Positions 25,580 to 33,539 of a DNA stretch of 45,897 nucleotides are shown piece by piece. Origin of the DNA: Candidatus Bathyarchaeota archaeon (GTDB lineage Archaea; Thermoproteota; Bathyarchaeia; RBG-16-48-13; JAGMEO01); NCBI GenBank assembly GCA_030602965.1, contig JAUVYS010000003.1, forward strand, positions 1-45,897, written 5' to 3'. Under the pieces are notes generated by a model. It was not told the DNA's origin. It searched no databases and saw only the letters and a list, made by a program, of their open reading frames with translations. The translations under genes were made by a program, and so were the position numbers. Within the stretch, counting starts at the first letter, position 1. Every line of letters begins with the position of its first letter.

Positions 25580-26615
25580 GATTTTCATAATTAACGTTTA
25601 TAAGCCCAAGGGCTTCTTCAAAGACCTCTTGAACCCCTTTCCCTTCTTTAGCAACAATCTCGTAAACATGATTTGTAAAATTTCTTTTTACTCTCTTAAG
25701 AGAGGCTTGGTCAACCAAGTCTATTTTATTTATGACTTTTATTAACGGAATGCCTACAAACATTTTACTGATCTCTCTGAATAGACTTAATTGCCGTTCA
25801 AAAGAATAACCACAGGTCTCAGAAGGATCAGTAATGAAGATAATCGCATGAGCAAGATGTTTTAATGCAATTATGGCTTGAAGCTCGATAGGGTTTCTCT
25901 CTTTTAAAGGCCTGTCTAACAGGCCAGGGGTATCGATGATTTGACAATGATTTAACTCTGTTTTCTTATGCCCAACTACAACCCCCTTTGTTGTGAAGGG
26001 GTAACTGTTGATTTCTGGTTTAGCTGTAGAAATTTGCTTAACAAAAGTTGACTTTCCAACATTCGCATATCCAGCTACAACTACCGTTCTAATACTTGGA
26101 TCAATGGAAGGAAGTTTTCTAAGCTTAGCCCCCGCTTCTTTTAGGAACTCTAAGTCTTTTCCGATCTGGAAAATTACAGATGACATTCTTCCATATGCCT
26201 TACGTCTCAAATTGGCTGCACCAATGGGCGTCATAACCCGTTTGACAGCTCGTGAATTTTTCTTAACGAAGCCATTTATCATTTTGACAGCCCATTTCAA
26301 CGCAGCTAGACTTTTCTTGAGATTCCCCACACCAACAAGGACATCTGCAAGTTCATAGTAGAATGGATGAACTTCATCAAGCCTTGGGAACTTCTTTATA
26401 ATAATTTTGAGCTTGACGATTATAATATTTCCAGCATTTTTTATACGAAACGCTTCTCTTATACGTGCTTTGGCTCGAGGAGATCTTTTAGAGGAAACAT
26501 CTACAACAGCTTTCGAAGTTCTACGAAACGCTAAATCGATTAGCTCATCTGCCAGTAGTACCGTACCTAAGTCACTAAATGGTTGCTTAGCCAAGTCTTT
26601 TTCTCCATACGACAA
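25545..26615 (-). CDS. NOG1-like GTPase (ribosome assembly)
   Basis: A 356-residue OBG/NOG1-family GTPase. The N-terminal helical NOG1 domain (1-170) precedes G1 GYANVGKST (about 182-190), G3 DTPGLLDRP with the NOG1-type RNPIELQAI that follows, and G4 NKIDLVD near 290. Eukaryotic NOG1 acts in large-subunit assembly; the archaeal form probably does likewise. The TTG start (26613-26615) lies inside the 3' end of the UPF0248 gene, implying coupling. Confidence 0.92.
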   Translation of the reverse strand: MSYGEKDLAKQPFSDLGTVLLADELIDLAFRRTSKAVVDVSSKRSPRAKARIREAFRIKNAGNIIIVKLKIIIKKFPRLDEVHPFYYELADVLVGVGNLKKSLAALKWAVKMINGFVKKNSRAVKRVMTPIGAANLRRKAYGRMSSVIFQIGKDLEFLKEAGAKLRKLPSIDPSIRTVVVAGYANVGKSTFVKQISTAKPEINSYPFTTKGVVVGHKKTELNHCQIIDTPGLLDRPLKERNPIELQAIIALKHLAHAIIFITDPSETCGYSFERQLSLFREISKMFVGIPLIKVINKIDLVDQASLKRVKRNFTNHVYEIVAKEGKGVQEVFEEALGLINVNYENLRKNRLLSQDL

Positions 26616-26850
26616 ATCCGTTCAATGAGTTTCTGACCTCAATGACACGATGGAAAGGTATTACGACCTCATTATTTTCATATGTGAAGTATGAAGAAGC
26701 AACTTTCGTTATTTTATCGCAAGATGTTTGTTTCCTATTCATGTAAGCACCACGATGAATAAACGTAACTTCATAATTTTCTAGTTTTTCATTCTTATTC
26801 CAGAAAATTTTATTCAGTACTTCACGAAGAGTCAAATGATTGTTCCTCAA
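26587..26850 (-). CDS. UPF0248 (DUF504) small protein
   Basis: An 87-residue basic protein: LTLREVLNKIFWNK, VTFIHRGAYMNRK and VVIPFHRVIEVRN are the DUF504 signature. Function unknown; the domain is associated with RNA-related proteins in eukaryotes. Starts are TTG at 26848-26850 or, closer to the family N-terminus, TTG at 26833-26835. It overlaps NOG1 by 29 bases, and its 5' end abuts the divergent second proteasome gene. Confidence 0.88.
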   Translation of the reverse strand: MRNNHLTLREVLNKIFWNKNEKLENYEVTFIHRGAYMNRKQTSCDKITKVASSYFTYENNEVVIPFHRVIEVRNSLNGFVVWRKRLG

Positions 26851-26902
26851 CGATACAGATTTATTTCACAATAATGGTTTAATAGTTAAAGTTATAAGTT
26901 CG

Positions 26903-27538
26903 ATGACATTGAAGGGAAATTTTTTGAGTCGAGAGAGATTGTTTATTCCTGGGGCCTCAACTATAGGCATTGTCTGTAAGGATGGAATAATCCTTACATC
27001 AGAGAAACGTGTTTCTTATGGATATATGATACAAAGTAAAACAGGCAAAAAAGTTTTCAAAATAACAAAAAGCATAGGCGCTGCATGTGCTGGATTAGTA
27101 GCAGATATGCAGATCATGATAAGGGAGATTTCAGCCTATACGAAGATCTATGAATTGGATAAAGGAAAGCCAATATCAGTAAAAAGCGCAGCAAAGCTAA
27201 TGTCAAACATGCTCTTCCAGAGAAGGTTGTTTCCGTACTTAACACAAACAATAATCGGCGGAATAGACAATCACGGGCCAAACTTATATGTCCTAGATGC
27301 ATTGGGGTCACTAATACCAGACAAATATGCTGCGGTAGGCTCTGGAGCCGAAATTGCTCTCGGAGTACTCGAGGTAGCATATAAAGATGGTTTGGATGTT
27401 TCTGAAGGAAAGGAACTAGCTTTAAAAACTATTAAATCGGCTGTAGCAAGGGATGCAGCAAGTGGTGATGGAGTAGACATCCTTGTAATTACAAAAGAAA
27501 GAATGACAGAGGAAACCATGCTATTAGCGCAAACTTGA
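26903..27538 (+). CDS. psmB: Proteasome beta subunit paralog, catalytic Thr1 replaced by Ala
   Basis: A 211-residue proteasome beta homolog, clearly alignable with the other copy. At the maturation site the sequence is IPGASTIGIV where the active paralog has LKGTTTMGIV, so Thr1 is Ala; Asp17 is Glu (SEKRV), while Lys33 (GKKVF) is kept. It is therefore expected to be a structural, non-cleaving subunit, as several eukaryotic beta subunits are. The ATG at 26903 is chosen because TTTAATA lies about 20 bases ahead and the upstream extension overlaps the divergent gene; later TTG codons are possible. Confidence 0.93.
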   Translation: MTLKGNFLSRERLFIPGASTIGIVCKDGIILTSEKRVSYGYMIQSKTGKKVFKITKSIGAACAGLVADMQIMIREISAYTKIYELDKGKPISVKSAAKLMSNMLFQRRLFPYLTQTIIGGIDNHGPNLYVLDALGSLIPDKYAAVGSGAEIALGVLEVAYKDGLDVSEGKELALKTIKSAVARDAASGDGVDILVITKERMTEETMLLAQT

Positions 27539-27570
27539 ATGCCTATCAAAACAGACATTTTATAATAATA

Positions 27571-27590
27571 TATAATTTATTTTTTGTTCA
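27571..27590 (+). terminator. U-rich terminator after the second proteasome gene
   Basis: A T-rich tract (TTATTTTTTGTT) lies 35-50 bases after the stop codon, the type of signal used in archaeal termination. No stable hairpin precedes it. Confidence 0.45.
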
Positions 27591-27698
27591 AGATTTACTT
27601 ATAATTATAAAATTTTTCATGAATAGATAAAATAATCTTCAAGAATTAGTTACATTGCACCAAATAGTTTTGTCAAAAATAAGGAAAAAGGTAGTGCC

Positions 27699-28661
27699 TT
27701 GCAAAAATCTCAACTCTTACCCGATGGCTTATTGGGCGTTTTTAGAAAACAGAAATACCAACTTGTAGGAAGACATGCTGCTGTCAAGAAGTGTCGTTGG
27801 CTTCATAAAAGTTTAGTTGAAGATCGTTCTTGCTATAAAAATAAGTTCTTTGGAATTAAGAGTTGGGGATGTATCCAGATGACTCCCACCGTTGCCTATT
27901 GTACTTTGCGTTGTAAATTCTGTTGGAGAGTTCAACCAGACGAAATAAACATTCCCTTTGATGAAACCCTTTTGCCAAACTGGAATGAACCATCATATAT
28001 AGTCAATGAATGTATTAAAGCTCAACTTCGTATATTAAGTGGGTACAAATCAAACCCTAAGATCAATAGGAAAAGATATAATGAAGCGTTAGAACCACAA
28101 CATGTAGCCATAAGTTTAGCTGGAGAACCTACGCTTTATCCAGAGCTTGGAGAGCTAATTAAAGAGTTCCATCGAAGGAACTTTACAACGTTTGTCGTGA
28201 CAAATGGAACAGTACCTGAAGCTCTTGAAGCTCTTGATGAAGAACCTACGCAACTTTATATTTCTGTATGTGCACCAGATGAAAAAATTTTTCGGATGAC
28301 CTGTCGGCCAAAAATCTCTCAAGCATGGCAGAAAATAACTAAATCACTCGAGTTACTTTCCAGTTTTAATTGTCCAACTGTTATAAGGCACACCTTAGTC
28401 CGCAATCTCAACATGAAATATCCTAAAAAATATGCGAAAATCACCAATACATATAATCCAACGTACATTGAACCGAAGGCCTATGTGTATGTTGGTTACT
28501 CAAGAAAGAGATTGAGATTTGAAGACATGCCAATACACACAGAGATCAAAAACTTTGCTGAAGAACTGAGTGCTTTAACAGGGTACAAGATATTGGATGA
28601 AGCACGTGATAGTCGTGTTGTGTTGTTAAGCCGGTTAGAAAAACCTATTAGGTTTCTTTAA
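27699..28661 (+). CDS. taw1: tRNA 4-demethylwyosine synthase Taw1 (TYW1), radical SAM
   Basis: A 320-residue radical SAM enzyme that condenses pyruvate carbons with m1G37 of tRNA-Phe to form the tricyclic imG-14. The SAM cluster is CTLRCKFC (Cys68, 72, 75). Cys32, Cys45 and Cys58, spaced 13 apart, match the second cluster of the archaeal enzyme. SLAGEPTLYPEL and ISVCAPDEK follow. The TTG start (27699) is 160 bases after the previous gene, with TATA-like elements near 27600. The Trm5 that makes its m1G37 substrate lies 3.3 kb away. Confidence 0.95.
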   Translation: MQKSQLLPDGLLGVFRKQKYQLVGRHAAVKKCRWLHKSLVEDRSCYKNKFFGIKSWGCIQMTPTVAYCTLRCKFCWRVQPDEINIPFDETLLPNWNEPSYIVNECIKAQLRILSGYKSNPKINRKRYNEALEPQHVAISLAGEPTLYPELGELIKEFHRRNFTTFVVTNGTVPEALEALDEEPTQLYISVCAPDEKIFRMTCRPKISQAWQKITKSLELLSSFNCPTVIRHTLVRNLNMKYPKKYAKITNTYNPTYIEPKAYVYVGYSRKRLRFEDMPIHTEIKNFAEELSALTGYKILDEARDSRVVLLSRLEKPIRFL

Positions 28662-28683
28662 CGTCAATCTCATTATTCCAATC

Positions 28684-29331
28684 GTGGTTATACCGTTGTC
28701 ACTAAAAAAAATAATTAAGATCCTCCAAAAAGAGTTGAATAAAAAAGATAACGTTCGAGAACAAATTCTATCAAATTCAAGAACTGTTACTAGAATATCA
28801 AAACACGCTATTCTAATGACCCATCAAGGTAGAAACAAAGAAGCTGAAAAAAAACTTGGACAAGCTAAAAAAGAATTGGCAAAAATCAAGAAGATTTCTT
28901 CACCTTATCCTGATCTAGCTTCCATGGGTGCCCTAAGAGCCGCATACGAAGAATATGTAGAAGCCTGGGCTTTCTTAAAGTTTGTAAAGGGTGAAGAGTT
29001 TCTGAATCCAAAGAAGTTCGAGATACCTACAATACCTTATCTTCAAGGGCTTGCTGACTTAATAGGTGAGTTGAGGAGAAAAGCTTTAGATTCTCTGAGG
29101 ATTGGTGATTTAGAGACTTCTGAAAAATGCCTTGAAACAATGGAAGAAGTGTATCTTGAACTCATGTCTCTTGAAAATGTCCATGGTTTAGCCCCAAATA
29201 TAAGAAGAAAAGTTGACGTATCAAGAAAAATAATTGAGGCGACTAGAGGAGACATAACATCAGAAAGCAGGCGGAGTTTACTAGCAACTTCGCTTAAAAA
29301 CCTAAAGAAGCAGCTCAATAGCAAATTATGA
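28684..29331 (+). CDS. Translin family protein
   Basis: A 215-residue all-helical protein: REQILSNSRTVTRISKHAI, then EYVEAWAFLKF and GLADLIGELRRKALDSL, and EEVYLELMSLE, the pattern of archaeal translins. Eukaryotic translin with TRAX forms an octameric RNase; archaeal forms bind nucleic acid and some cut RNA. The acidic catalytic set of TRAX cannot be judged here. GTG start at 28684, 22 bases after taw1, in one operon with endonuclease V and ribK. Confidence 0.88.
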   Translation: MVIPLSLKKIIKILQKELNKKDNVREQILSNSRTVTRISKHAILMTHQGRNKEAEKKLGQAKKELAKIKKISSPYPDLASMGALRAAYEEYVEAWAFLKFVKGEEFLNPKKFEIPTIPYLQGLADLIGELRRKALDSLRIGDLETSEKCLETMEEVYLELMSLENVHGLAPNIRRKVDVSRKIIEATRGDITSESRRSLLATSLKNLKKQLNSKL

Positions 29332-29407
29332 GAAAATTTCTAGCTGTTCTTGAAGTTTCAAACATGTTATTTACAAGAGTACGCCTCAGATCTGGGAGCT
29401 CAATTGT

Positions 29408-30082
29408 TTGAAGAAGATTCCAAAAAACTTTGATGTCAAAAAAGCACGTGGCATTCAATCTGCACTAGCAAAGAGAGTGATAAAAAAAGATGTTCTTCCA
29501 TCATCTTTGAAGACGATTGCTGGTGTCGATGTTTCATATACTCAAAATCTTGCAGTTGCAGCTGTTGCAATACTAGATTACGACAATTTGGAAACTATCG
29601 AGGTACAGTTTAGTTTAGTCAAGATATGTTTCCCCTATGTACCTACTCTTTTATCATTTCGTGAGGCCCCAGCAATACTTAGTGTCTTAAAAAAGTTGAA
29701 GTCTGAACCAGATGTATGTCTTATTGATGGACATGGAGTAGCTCACCCCTACAGCTTTGGTTTGGCGTGTCACATTGGCGTCATCAAGAAAGTTCCAACG
29801 ATAGGTGTTGCTAAGAATAAACTTTTTGGTGAAGTCAGCAAATTTGAACATAATACAGCAAAAATTAAGGATAACAGTGAAGTCATAGGTCTAGCACTTC
29901 TGAAAAGCACATGCAGAAGACCATTATACATCAGTGTGGGTAACATGGTAAGCTTGGATAAAGCCCTAGAAATCGTAAAGCATTGCATTAGTAACAATTA
30001 TCGAACAGCAATACCGATTATGATTGCACATAAGTTAGCTAATAGGAAAAAACATAATTTGGTTAAGAGGATAAAAAAATGA
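29408..30082 (+). CDS. nfi: Endonuclease V (deoxyinosine/inosine-specific)
   Basis: A 224-residue enzyme cutting the strand next to inosine in DNA or RNA. Catalytic Asp is in AGVDVSY (Asp41), the wedge and active-site block is PYVPTLLSFREAP (about 80-90), and DGHGVAHPYSFGLA holds the second Asp. The usual AHPR reads AHPY. TTG start (29408). Its last codon overlaps the ribK ATG (ATGA), a tight coupling that is unexpected functionally. Confidence 0.93.
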   Translation: MKKIPKNFDVKKARGIQSALAKRVIKKDVLPSSLKTIAGVDVSYTQNLAVAAVAILDYDNLETIEVQFSLVKICFPYVPTLLSFREAPAILSVLKKLKSEPDVCLIDGHGVAHPYSFGLACHIGVIKKVPTIGVAKNKLFGEVSKFEHNTAKIKDNSEVIGLALLKSTCRRPLYISVGNMVSLDKALEIVKHCISNNYRTAIPIMIAHKLANRKKHNLVKRIKK

Positions 30083-30756
30083 AGCCAAGTCTTTGGAACA
30101 CCTTAAACAAACTCGCTTTATTGTTAACTCAGGAAAAATCTTTGAAAACTTCAACAACAAAGTTATCTGATAAATTAGGCCTCGCTCAACAGACTGTTTC
30201 ACGCCACTTAATTATGCTGGAAAGACTTGGTCTTATCGAAAGACATGTTACTGTCAAAGGCGAAGAAATAAAGATTACAAACAAAGGATTGGACGAGTTA
30301 AGAAATGTTTATTTTAAGCTAAAATCAATTTTTGAGGGAATTTCAGAAACCTTCATTTTTGAAGGAAGACTTTTTTCTGGAATTGGCGAAGCTGCTTACT
30401 ATATGAGTTTAAAAACATATCGTAACCAATTCATTGAAAAACTTGGTTTTGATCCTTATCCAGGAACATTAAACCTCAAACTTCTATCTACCTCTGACGT
30501 GATTGCAAAGAAGGAATTAGAAACACATTCAGGCATTGAAATTGAAAGTTTTAAAGATAAGAAGAGAACTTATGGTTCAGCCAAATGCTTTAAAGCAAAA
30601 ATAGATGACAAAATTGATGGCGCTGTTGTAATTATAGACCGCAGCCATTACAATGATTCTGTGCTTGAAGTCATAGCTCCAGTATATATTAGGGAAAAAT
30701 TAAGTCTAAAAGATGGAAACATTGTACGTGTTGAAACTTTTACTAAAACAGATTAA
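30079..30756 (+). CDS. ribK: CTP-dependent riboflavin kinase with N-terminal winged helix
   Basis: A 225-residue two-domain protein. Residues 1-85 are a MarR-type winged helix (LSDKLGLAQQTVSRHLIMLERLGLI); residues 90-220 are the archaeal DUF120 kinase making FMN from riboflavin with CTP (GIGEAAYYMSL, FDPYPGTLNLKL). The fusion probably makes it also a transcription regulator of flavin genes, as proposed for RbkR-type proteins. It converges on ribL, which finishes FAD. Confidence 0.95.
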   Translation: MKPSLWNTLNKLALLLTQEKSLKTSTTKLSDKLGLAQQTVSRHLIMLERLGLIERHVTVKGEEIKITNKGLDELRNVYFKLKSIFEGISETFIFEGRLFSGIGEAAYYMSLKTYRNQFIEKLGFDPYPGTLNLKLLSTSDVIAKKELETHSGIEIESFKDKKRTYGSAKCFKAKIDDKIDGAVVIIDRSHYNDSVLEVIAPVYIREKLSLKDGNIVRVETFTKTD

Positions 30757-30785
30757 GCGCAAAAATTGAACTTTGTTTAATAATA

Positions 30786-30802
30786 GATTTTTTATAAAAA
30801 AA
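30786..30802. terminator. Bidirectional T/A-rich terminator between ribK and ribL
   Basis: ATTTTTTATAAAAAAAC gives a U-run on both strands in the 60-base gap between convergent ribK and ribL, fitting U-tract termination for each gene. Confidence 0.5.
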
Positions 30803-30816
30803 CAAGTAAATTTATG

Positions 30817-31278
30817 CTATTTCCACTCTTTAACTATTTTCCGTTTAATCATTGAAGAGCTATTTAAATCAGAAGCTGCAAATTCTCGGATTTTTACAAC
30901 CTTAACTTTTAGATCTAACTTGGCGACCGCTTTTTTCACTGCCTTCTCAATGTAGTCTTGATCATAACCAAGAGCGATGATGTCTGGCTTAATCTTTCTC
31001 ATTACCTCCTCAATATTCAGATCTTCGTAACCTAGAATAGCTTCATCAACGGGTTTTAGGGATTCAACTAACGCTCTCCGTTGATCCTCAGGTATAATGG
31101 GTTTTTTGCCTTTCAATCGCTTAACAGTACTATCTCTAGCTACTACTACAATAAGCTTAGAATTGTCACCTCCAACTTTCTTAGCTTCTTCCAGTGAGAG
31201 AATATGCCCATAATGTAAAAGATCAAATACCCCTGAAGCCAATACTATGATATTCTTATTTTTTCCCAATTTTTTCAC
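30817..31278 (-). CDS. ribL: FAD synthetase, archaeal RibL
   Basis: A 153-residue cytidylyltransferase-fold enzyme adenylating FMN to FAD. GVFDLLHYGH holds the HxGH motif (22-25), and LKGKKPIIPEDQRRALVESL is typical of archaeal RibL. GTG start at 31276-31278. It faces ribK, so the two last steps of FAD synthesis meet tail to tail. Confidence 0.93.
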   Translation of the reverse strand: MKKLGKNKNIIVLASGVFDLLHYGHILSLEEAKKVGGDNSKLIVVVARDSTVKRLKGKKPIIPEDQRRALVESLKPVDEAILGYEDLNIEEVMRKIKPDIIALGYDQDYIEKAVKKAVAKLDLKVKVVKIREFAASDLNSSSMIKRKIVKEWK

Positions 31279-31358
31279 ATCAAACAGTCTATTCGTACAT
31301 CTTGCGAATCTTATGTAGTTAGATTTTGTTTTCTCAATTATTTTAATGTAAATGGTGG

Positions 31359-31461
31359 CGGGCCCGGAGGGATTTGAACCCTCGGCCTTCGGGTTAAGAG
31401 CCTCAGCCTCAAAGAGGTAAACCTCAGAGACCGCTGCACTACCTAACTATGCTACGGGCCC
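31359..31461 (-). tRNA. tRNA-Lys (anticodon CTT) with a 29-base intron in the anticodon stem
   Basis: Acceptor GGGCCCG/CGGGCCC with discriminator G, D stem GCAT/GTGC, T arm GAGGG-TTCAAAT-CCCTC and anticodon loop CTCTTAA (CTT at 31396-31398) give a complete tRNA only after removing 29 bases. Mature length 74. In the mature anticodon stem the 27-43 pair would be G-A. CCA is encoded at 31356-31358. A TATA box CTTATAAAATG is about 30 bases upstream (31486-31496). Confidence 0.95.
31402..31430 (-). other. Non-canonical intron in tRNA-Lys at position 30/31
   Basis: Bulge-helix-bulge is clear: central helix CAGC (31433-31436) with GCTG (31404-31407), three-base bulges GG^T and AG^G, then an inner CTC/GAG helix and a further hairpin GAGG-TTTA-CCTC. 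The insert sits inside the anticodon stem, not at the usual 37/38 site. Confidence 0.88.
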
Positions 31462-31485
31462 TCAAGGGAAAGGAAAATGATTGTT

Positions 31486-31496
31486 CATTTTATAAG
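31486..31496 (-). promoter_or_regulatory. TATA box of tRNA-Lys
   Basis: CTTATAAAATG on the minus strand is centred 30 bases upstream of the tRNA 5' end, a good archaeal TATA position; no other gene is a likely target. Confidence 0.65.
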
Positions 31497-31570
31497 TTTT
31501 ATTAAAATAAGTTGCTGGAAATGATCGAAAGAAATTCAACCTGAAAAACTATGCCAAAAAATATTCAAGT

Positions 31571-31825
31571 AGAAACCTTTTTTTCCAACATTTTCTTTAG
31601 ACGATATATTTCGTTTAAAAGATCTTGTGTTTCAACTTCTTTTACAGTTTTTACTCCTTTTTATTACTGGAATTACGATCTTTTTTCTCCTTCTTTGAAT
31701 TAAAACACCAACGGCTACAAATGAACACAAAATAAACACTAGAATTAATAGATTATGTAGAAAAGTTTGTGTCCAATCCCCCTTTTTCTGATTGGCGGTA
31801 AAAGTTTGTACTCTAATATTGTCAA
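31571..31825 (-). pseudogene. Remnant of a C-terminally anchored membrane protein
   Basis: The 480-base gap between tRNA-Lys and trm5 has no intact gene. On the minus strand an open stretch (about 31825 to the TGA at 31632) encodes GDWTQTFLHNLLILVFIL then CSFVAVGVLIQRRRKK, one membrane helix followed by a basic stop-transfer segment. Just past a homopolymer A run, the neighbouring frame encodes EVETQDLLNEIYRLKKMLEK, a coiled coil ending at the stop near 31571. The pieces look like the tail of one protein broken by a frameshift. No start codon or extracellular part remains. Confidence 0.45.
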
Positions 31826-31942
31826 ATTATATGCGAACACATTAGGTCAATTTATTTAACATATGACCTAGCCTTCAACCGTTTCTCGCACACACATAAG
31901 TTAACTTTTAAGATTCAAAATCGCAAATAAGATTGAAAAACC

Positions 31943-33010
31943 GTGTCAAAGGCATACTGTCTCAAGATTTCGAAAAAGCTTGGAGAAAAAGCTATACAAC
32001 TAATTAAAAGCCTAAATCTACTGAATCCCGACCTTAAAATCGCAAAAGAAGAAGACACGCTCTTAATTCCTCTCATTAGAGAACCAAGAAACACCGTAAT
32101 GACAAGAATTAAGCAAAATATTGACCCTGTTGAATTATCCACCTCAAATTTTCAATTAAAAAGAAAAAAAACTCAAACATTAAGCGCAGTCTTAAAGGAG
32201 ATTATCCCGCCACATCTTCTATTAAGTCTACCAAAGTCTTACGATATAACTGGCCAAGTAATTATTATTGAAGTACCCCCTGACCTCAATGAATATGAAA
32301 AACAATTAGGCGAAGGTCTCATTAAGATTTATCCAAAAATAAAGACAGTTTTGTCAAAACAAAGTGCAATTTCTGGTGAGAGCCGTCTTCGAAGATATAA
32401 AATCATAGCTGGATCTGGCGAAACAGAAACAGTTCATAAAGAAAATGGCTGCCTTTATCACATTGACCCTGTAAAAGCCTATTTTAGCCCTCGCCTATCC
32501 TTTGAACACAACAGAGTTTCAAACAATGTAAAAAATGGAGAAAATGTCATCGATATGTTTGCGGGTGTAGGTCCTTTTACCATTCAAATTGCAAAAAGAC
32601 ATAAGGATGTCAAAATCTATGCAATAGATCTAAATCCTGATGCTTTCCAATTCCTTGAAAAAAACATCGAAACCAACAAAGTCAAAAGTAAAGTCGTACC
32701 CATTCTTGGAGATGCCAGGGAGATTATTGAAAGAGACTTGATTGGAACTGCAGATCGAATTATCATGAATTTGCCAAAAGATTCAATCAAATTCATCGAC
32801 ACAGCATGCAAGGGGATCAAATCTTCAGGTGGAATTATTCACTACTATGAGTTTGCGGGTGGAAATGAATTGTTCAAAAGGGCTAAAGAAAGATTACGAA
32901 ATGCAGTATTAAAGAATGGAAGAAAAATTAAAAGCACCACCACTTATAGAAAAGTCAGAGCAACAGCGCCTTATGAGTGGCAAATAGTATTAGACGCCCT
33001 TATTCATTAA
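31943..33010 (+). CDS. trm5: tRNA (guanine37-N1)-methyltransferase Trm5
   Basis: A 355-residue class I methyltransferase forming m1G37, which prevents frameshifting and feeds the wyosine route. An N-terminal D1-like region (1-70), a THUMP-less D2 region with YDITGQVIIIEVP, then the SAM site NVIDMFAGVGPFTIQIAK and the catalytic/structural motif NLPKDS are present. GTG start at 31943. Its 3' end overlaps DUF371 by 11 bases, converging. Confidence 0.94.
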   Translation: MSKAYCLKISKKLGEKAIQLIKSLNLLNPDLKIAKEEDTLLIPLIREPRNTVMTRIKQNIDPVELSTSNFQLKRKKTQTLSAVLKEIIPPHLLLSLPKSYDITGQVIIIEVPPDLNEYEKQLGEGLIKIYPKIKTVLSKQSAISGESRLRRYKIIAGSGETETVHKENGCLYHIDPVKAYFSPRLSFEHNRVSNNVKNGENVIDMFAGVGPFTIQIAKRHKDVKIYAIDLNPDAFQFLEKNIETNKVKSKVVPILGDAREIIERDLIGTADRIIMNLPKDSIKFIDTACKGIKSSGGIIHYYEFAGGNELFKRAKERLRNAVLKNGRKIKSTTTYRKVRATAPYEWQIVLDALIH

Positions 33011-33431
33011 TTTCAGTTATTAATGTTATTAAGATTTTTTGATTGGGCCTTTGAATTTTTGTTATAAATTCAGTAGAAAAATCAATGGCTGCTTTATTAG
33101 ATTTTACCATGAGAGTTCTTCCACAATGGAAATCACTCATCCTTGCAACTAGATCTGAAGGATGGGTAAAAGTTAAGCCTGGTCCTCCAAAGCCAAGGGT
33201 TGTCTCTATTAAACCATCTACCTCAATTGTCACAGATATTTTTGCATCTTTTTTTTTAGCTAATTGTTTAAAGTCGAGATTCAATTCAGATGCTCCTTTA
33301 GAAGCGTTAACAGCTATTATGCAGTCCCCTTTTTTAGTTAAATAAGACTCTGTTGTTATCTCGAAAGTGGATTTGTTTCTTGCAGTTATGTTTTTGTGGC
33401 CCCAGCCAACAATTTCTTCGAACACTTTCAA
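33000..33431 (-). CDS. DUF371 protein
   Basis: A 143-residue archaeal protein of unknown function. GHKNITARNKSTFEITTE, KGDCIIAVNASKG, the GFGGPGLTFTHPSDLVARMS block and RTLMVKSNKAA match DUF371 from beginning to end. A compact beta-rich fold is likely, with no membrane segment. TTG start (33429-33431). It converges on trm5 and has the ArsR-type gene divergent upstream, so its promoter shares the 108-base gap with the ArsR operator. Confidence 0.87.
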   Translation of the reverse strand: MKVFEEIVGWGHKNITARNKSTFEITTESYLTKKGDCIIAVNASKGASELNLDFKQLAKKKDAKISVTIEVDGLIETTLGFGGPGLTFTHPSDLVARMSDFHCGRTLMVKSNKAAIDFSTEFITKIQRPNQKILITLITEINE

Positions 33432-33489
33432 TTAAAGCACTATAATTTATTATACTATGAATTATTGAATTAACGTGTTTTTGTAAAGG

Positions 33490-33537
33490 TTTAAATATTA
33501 CCATTAAGTAACTTAAAATAAATTACCAAAAGGTAAT
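33490..33537 (+). promoter_or_regulatory. Promoter and palindromic operator of the ArsR-type gene
   Basis: TATA-like TTTAAATA is at 33490-33497. A perfect inverted repeat ATTACC-AAAA-GGTAAT lies at 33522-33537, ending two bases before the GTG start, and another ATTACC is at 33497-33502, 25 bases away. A repressor there would cover the transcription start region, suggesting autoregulation by the adjacent winged-helix protein. Confidence 0.6.
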
Positions 33538-33539
33538 AA

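Noticed and set aside
18964..27538. Two proteasome beta genes as a recent duplication
   Set aside because: The proteins differ widely outside the core and are 7 kb apart in different contexts, so the paralogy is old.
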